Assembly: GCA_012031475.1 (NCBI GenBank)
Contig: JAAUTJ010000020.1
Span: 1 to 18,790 of the forward strand
DNA: 18,790 nt
Origin: Leptolyngbyaceae cyanobacterium SM1_3_5
GTDB taxonomy: Bacteria; Cyanobacteriota; Cyanobacteriia; Elainellales; Elainellaceae
Direction of reading: 5' to 3'
Shown: piece by piece, positions 16,421 to 18,790 of the stretch
Position numbering within the stretch: the stretch's first letter is position 1
Layout of the letters: the number at the start of each line of letters is the position of its first letter
The notes under the pieces: model-generated
What the model saw: only the letters and a program-made list of their open reading frames with translations
What the model was told of the DNA's origin: nothing
Databases searched by the model: none
Program-made: the position numbers and the translations under genes

Positions 16421-17250
16421 TGACTCGCCAAACTGAACGAGTGCAATGCGATAGGTATCGCGCAATCCGGGCAGGGAAAAGAACCAGCGAGCCATCAGCG
16501 GAAAGCGGCGATAGTATTTGGGCGATAGCTGCTTGGGTAAATCTGCAAAGCGGCAAACTTGATGAATTTTGTAGCGATCGTTCCAATCTGAAATTTGCTC
16601 AATATCGCGAATTCCCCAGGTAAATTGCGCCGATAGTGACTTGATTGCATCGTGCCGCTTTTGATTTTCACCATCCGGGGCGACATTGAATCGAATGCTA
16701 GGTAAGAACCCGGAAAATGCGTCAGCAGCAGGTTAAACAGATGCTTAATTTGATCTTCCAGCAGGTACATCAAGACACCTTCTGCAATGAAGAAATAGCT
16801 CGATGAGTTAGTTGCTTTGACGCGATCGATCCACTCGGTTGCTAACACTGAAGCGCTGATGAATTGGCGGCGATCGCTCTGATTGAAAAACTGCTGCCGC
16901 AATTGCATCACATCGGGCAAATCAAGATCAAACCAGCAGAGTTTACCGTTGTCTAATCGTTCAAATCGCGTGTTGAGTCCGGCTCCAAGTTCGACGATCG
17001 TACTGTGTGGAGATTGCGCCAAATAGCTGCTAGTCCAACTATCCAGTAATCGCCCTCGTAAGCAGCAGCCAATTTGTGAAAGTTTTGCGTCTGCGAATTT
17101 GTCGAAGTCGTAATCGATCGCCGTCAAAATTTCGGCTGATTTCGGATCAGACAAAATTGGATCAGGCTGACCAAACTCAACGGCTCTTGCCCACAGCGGA
17201 ATCAACAGCGTTTCTTGAACTGCACCAAGATCAATGTTGGTGTAAGTCAT
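16400..17250 (-). CDS. Leucine-carboxyl-methyltransferase-type SAM methyltransferase, one frameshift
   Basis: A SAM-dependent methyltransferase of the LCMT/PPM1 type, often found with secondary metabolism. Features are LIPLWARAVEFGQPDPIL near the N-terminus, STIVELGAGLNTRFERL (SAM motif I), WFDLDLPDVMQLRQQFF and FIAEGVLMYLLEDQIKHLF. One base is missing in TTTT at 16665-16668 on the + strand. As sequenced the protein ends in an unrelated tail after MVKIKSG. Repair gives MVKNQKRHDAIKSLSAQ, FTWGIRDIEQISDWNDRYK and onward to a stop at 16400, about 284 residues. The ATG at 17250 is preceded by AGAGGTAAAA, which overlaps the stop of the upstream regulator, so the two are translationally coupled. 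Confidence 0.85.
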
Positions 17251-17258
17251 TTTTACCT

Positions 17259-17816
17259 CTACTTGCGATCGAGCAGGACACAATAGCGCTCAGACCAATC
17301 GATGATGCCTTCTTGTTCAAACAGCTTGATTAACCGAGTAATGGTGACTCGCGTTGTACCGACCACATCCGCCAAATCTTGATGCGTCAAACACAATTCG
17401 ATCCGCTGTCCTTGCTCATTTGGTTGACCAAATTTGTAGGCGAGCCAGTGAAATAGCTGCATCAAACGCTTGCGAATTTGCCCTTGCCGGACTCGCAGCA
17501 GTTCTTCCACTTGCTGAACATGAGCGAATAGTGCAGGGGTCAAAACGTCGGCTGAATGGGTCGAAACTGCAACCGCAGTAACCGCAGTTAAACATTCAAT
17601 TTGGTAGGGCTGAATTTGCGAGAGTGCCGAACCGATCGCATCGCCCGCGCCCCAGAATCCCAACGTCACAATGCCGCCATCTTCAGTAAAGGTGAGAGTG
17701 CGAACTGCGCCGGATTCGATGCGCCAAAGAGCAGCTTGATCGATCGGCAAACACTCTCGCCGCTTGAAGGTCAAGGGAGTAGTAATCAATTGGGGCAGAC
17801 GGAACGAGGTAATCAT
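17259..17816 (-). CDS. Crp/Fnr-family transcriptional regulator
   Basis: A 185-residue regulator. The N-terminal two thirds form a cyclic-nucleotide-binding-like beta-roll (ALWRIESGAVRTLTFTED, TLGFWGAGDAIGSALSQ) without the arginine-serine phosphate cassette expected for cAMP binding. The C-terminus has a Crp-type helix-turn-helix, LTHQDLADVVGTTRVTITRL, with the TR.T..R recognition pattern shared with NtcA. It is shorter than NtcA (about 223) and the effector is unknown. It lies 3 bases after the zinc-ribbon gene and 8 bases before the methyltransferase, in a clear operon. It may control this operon or the neighbouring iron-stress genes. Confidence 0.9.
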   Translation of the reverse strand: MITSFRLPQLITTPLTFKRRECLPIDQAALWRIESGAVRTLTFTEDGGIVTLGFWGAGDAIGSALSQIQPYQIECLTAVTAVAVSTHSADVLTPALFAHVQQVEELLRVRQGQIRKRLMQLFHWLAYKFGQPNEQGQRIELCLTHQDLADVVGTTRVTITRLIKLFEQEGIIDWSERYCVLLDRK

Positions 17817-17819
17817 GGG

Positions 17820-17975
17820 CTATCTCAGAGTTGGCGAAATGGGCTGAGGGGAATGATGCTGAATTTGTTCGATAAGCTGAGGCATTTCTTGACGGCAGTT
17901 GGGGCAATACCAGTACAGTTTGCTGTGTTGAAAATGGCGCAGCAGCGTATCAGAGCAGCAAGGACATACAGGCAT
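17820..17975 (-). CDS. 51-residue zinc-ribbon protein
   Basis: A small protein starting MPVCPCCSDTLLRHF and continuing KLYWYCPNCRQEMPQL. It has two CxxC knuckles (C4/C7 with an extra C6, and C25/C28) spaced as in a zinc ribbon, followed by a Pro/His-rich tail. It is conserved in type with small cyanobacterial proteins carrying a CPCC...YW.C..C.QEMP pattern; function unknown. AAGGATGTCAAAAT precedes the ATG. The stop is three bases before the Crp-family regulator, so this is the first gene of that operon. An overlapping frame (17825-18049) is longer but has no family features, and I regard it as spurious. Confidence 0.75.
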   Translation of the reverse strand: MPVCPCCSDTLLRHFQHSKLYWYCPNCRQEMPQLIEQIQHHSPQPISPTLR

Positions 17976-18084
17976 ATTTTGACATCCTTAAAAACGTCAG
18001 TTAAAGCGATTTGTGAAAGAAAATCTGTGAAATGAATGCTTGACGGCAAAGCGATCGCTTCATCGTCTTCCTCACCTTGGCAAC

Positions 18085-18129
18085 AGCATAACGGAATTCA
18101 ATCTTTGCTGCAACTAATTCTCAATAGAG
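18085..18129 (-). promoter_or_regulatory. Promoter with Fur-like box upstream of the zinc-ribbon/Crp operon
   Basis: On the minus strand, TGAGAATTAGTTGCA (18111-18125 in window coordinates) differs by one base from the isiA site. It overlaps a -35 TTGCAG (18108-18113), with a 17-bp spacer and a -10 TATGCT (18085-18090). The start codon of the zinc-ribbon gene is about 110 bp downstream. The remaining gap (17976-18217) includes a HIP1 site within AAGCGATCGCTT and nothing else recognised. The match to a Fur 7-1-7 site is 6 of 7 in one half and weaker in the other. Confidence 0.5.
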
Positions 18130-18217
18130 CTAAGGCTTTGATCTGCATCTACTCGATTGAAACCAAGTGCTACCAGGCTTTTCAGGTTTATGCTGCTGCC
18201 AACTGACACCAATACTG

Positions 18218-18790
18218 CTAGGCAAACTGTTCGATCGCAAGACCCGGTTTGCTGAGGGCGCGAACGATGCGATCACTTGCCATTCTCGCACCGGATAGAT
18301 TACGGGCAGTCGGTCCCACCTGAAGCGCAGCAAATCCACCAGTGAAGTACAGTTCGCATCCCGGCCAGCGCAGATACGGGTCGAGGACAGGTAAGCCGTT
18401 GACAATTTCGATCGGATGTTGCTCGCGCATTTCGTTCAAAAGCGGGTGCTGCTCAATGTTCAGTGTTGATCCGGTTGCCAGCCAGATCCGATCGAGCGCC
18501 TCCGTCCGAATGCACTCGTGAACAGCATGGTTGTCGCAACACACCTGCCAGTGATTACCTCTCCAATGTGCGTCGGCAATTTGGCACTGTTCGTAGAATG
18601 TGAGCCGTCCGCTGTGGCGATCGCGGCGCAGCCGAGTCAGAATTGCAGGCGTCATTGAGCCGCCGTTGCGAGCCTGCTGCACGATCGAGGCGCGAGTCTG
18701 CCAGCAGGTTTCGGACTGAAAGCCTTTGAGATATTTGGGACCCAGCCAGCCCGGATCGGCATCAAACAACTTGTCATAGAAGCAGCGGCG
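18218..18790 (-). CDS. FAD/NAD(P)-binding oxidoreductase, 5' partial
   Basis: The frame is open to the right edge, so only the C-terminal 190 residues are present. FYDKLFDADPGWLGPKYLKG and RNGGSMTPAILTRLRR match a family of flavin oxidoreductases related to lysine/ornithine N-monooxygenases (SidA/IucD-like). RIWLATGSTLNIEQHPLL carries the ATG-type motif and GCELYFTGGFAALQVGPTAR is the C-terminal FAD-binding segment. The substrate is unknown. If it is an N-hydroxylase, a link to siderophore chemistry beside iron-stress genes would make sense, but the N-terminal FAD and NADPH motifs that would help lie outside the window. Its end is about 90 bp from the Fur-like promoter of the next operon on the same strand. 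Confidence 0.75.
   Translation of the reverse strand, partial: RRCFYDKLFDADPGWLGPKYLKGFQSETCWQTRASIVQQARNGGSMTPAILTRLRRDRHSGRLTFYEQCQIADAHWRGNHWQVCCDNHAVHECIRTEALDRIWLATGSTLNIEQHPLLNEMREQHPIEIVNGLPVLDPYLRWPGCELYFTGGFAALQVGPTARNLSGARMASDRIVRALSKPGLAIEQFA

Noticed and set aside
16008..16586. 192-codon minus-strand frame overlapping the methyltransferase end and the membrane-protein gene
   Set aside because: It spans two genes out of frame and has no domain; the repaired methyltransferase and the membrane protein explain the region.
17825..18049. 74-codon minus-strand frame overlapping the zinc-ribbon gene
   Set aside because: No family features. The other frame gives a CxxC/CxxC zinc ribbon with a ribosome site and operon spacing.
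1..18790. tRNA, rRNA, CRISPR arrays, transposase genes, plasmid or phage functions
   Set aside because: Looked for on both strands; no cloverleaf-like sequence, spaced direct repeats, or transposase or integrase motifs were seen by eye.

Overview
The window looks like chromosomal DNA of a cyanobacterium, probably filamentous and Leptolyngbya-like, although the genus is a guess. The HIP1 octamer GCGATCGC and its core CGATCG occur throughout. Two short palindromic repeats of a type familiar from cyanobacteria are present. An IsiA/flavodoxin iron-stress locus is a further cyanobacterial hallmark.

Region 1 (1-11831, all + strand) is one tightly packed biosynthetic operon of about 12 kb that is cut by the left edge. 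In order it encodes: the end of a non-ribosomal peptide synthetase (C-A-T module); a CmlA-type diiron beta-hydroxylase; a TubC-like docking domain and a thioester reductase; a SAM methyltransferase; a class III aminotransferase; a small conserved protein; an MbtH-like protein; two unrecognised helical proteins; a membrane-anchored tyrosinase; and a type II thioesterase. The inferred logic is as follows. The A domain, whose pocket resembles the Tyr/beta-hydroxy-Tyr type, loads an aromatic amino acid. The CmlA homologue beta-hydroxylates it on the carrier protein, and the thioester reductase releases an aldehyde or alcohol. The aminotransferase could turn an aldehyde into an amine, while the methyltransferase and tyrosinase tailor the product. 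With their indels repaired, the hydroxylase, docking domain and reductase read as a single protein of about 993 residues, which is the most novel-looking item here.

Region 2 (11837-15534, all - strand) is an iron-stress locus read right to left: isiA, an isiA-psaL fusion, flavodoxin (isiB), and a small cysteine-rich membrane protein. A Fur-like site lies upstream of isiA.

Region 3 (15809-18790, - strand) holds a 51-residue zinc-ribbon protein, a Crp/Fnr-family regulator, a leucine-carboxyl-methyltransferase-type enzyme and a membrane protein in a probable operon, then a FAD oxidoreductase cut by the right edge. A second Fur-like site, nearly identical to the isiA one, lies upstream of the zinc-ribbon gene.

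A strong caution applies throughout. At least nine single-base indels, nearly all in short homopolymers and mostly missing A/T bases, break otherwise well-conserved genes. This looks like homopolymer sequencing or assembly error rather than decay, so broken genes are described here as single repaired genes.
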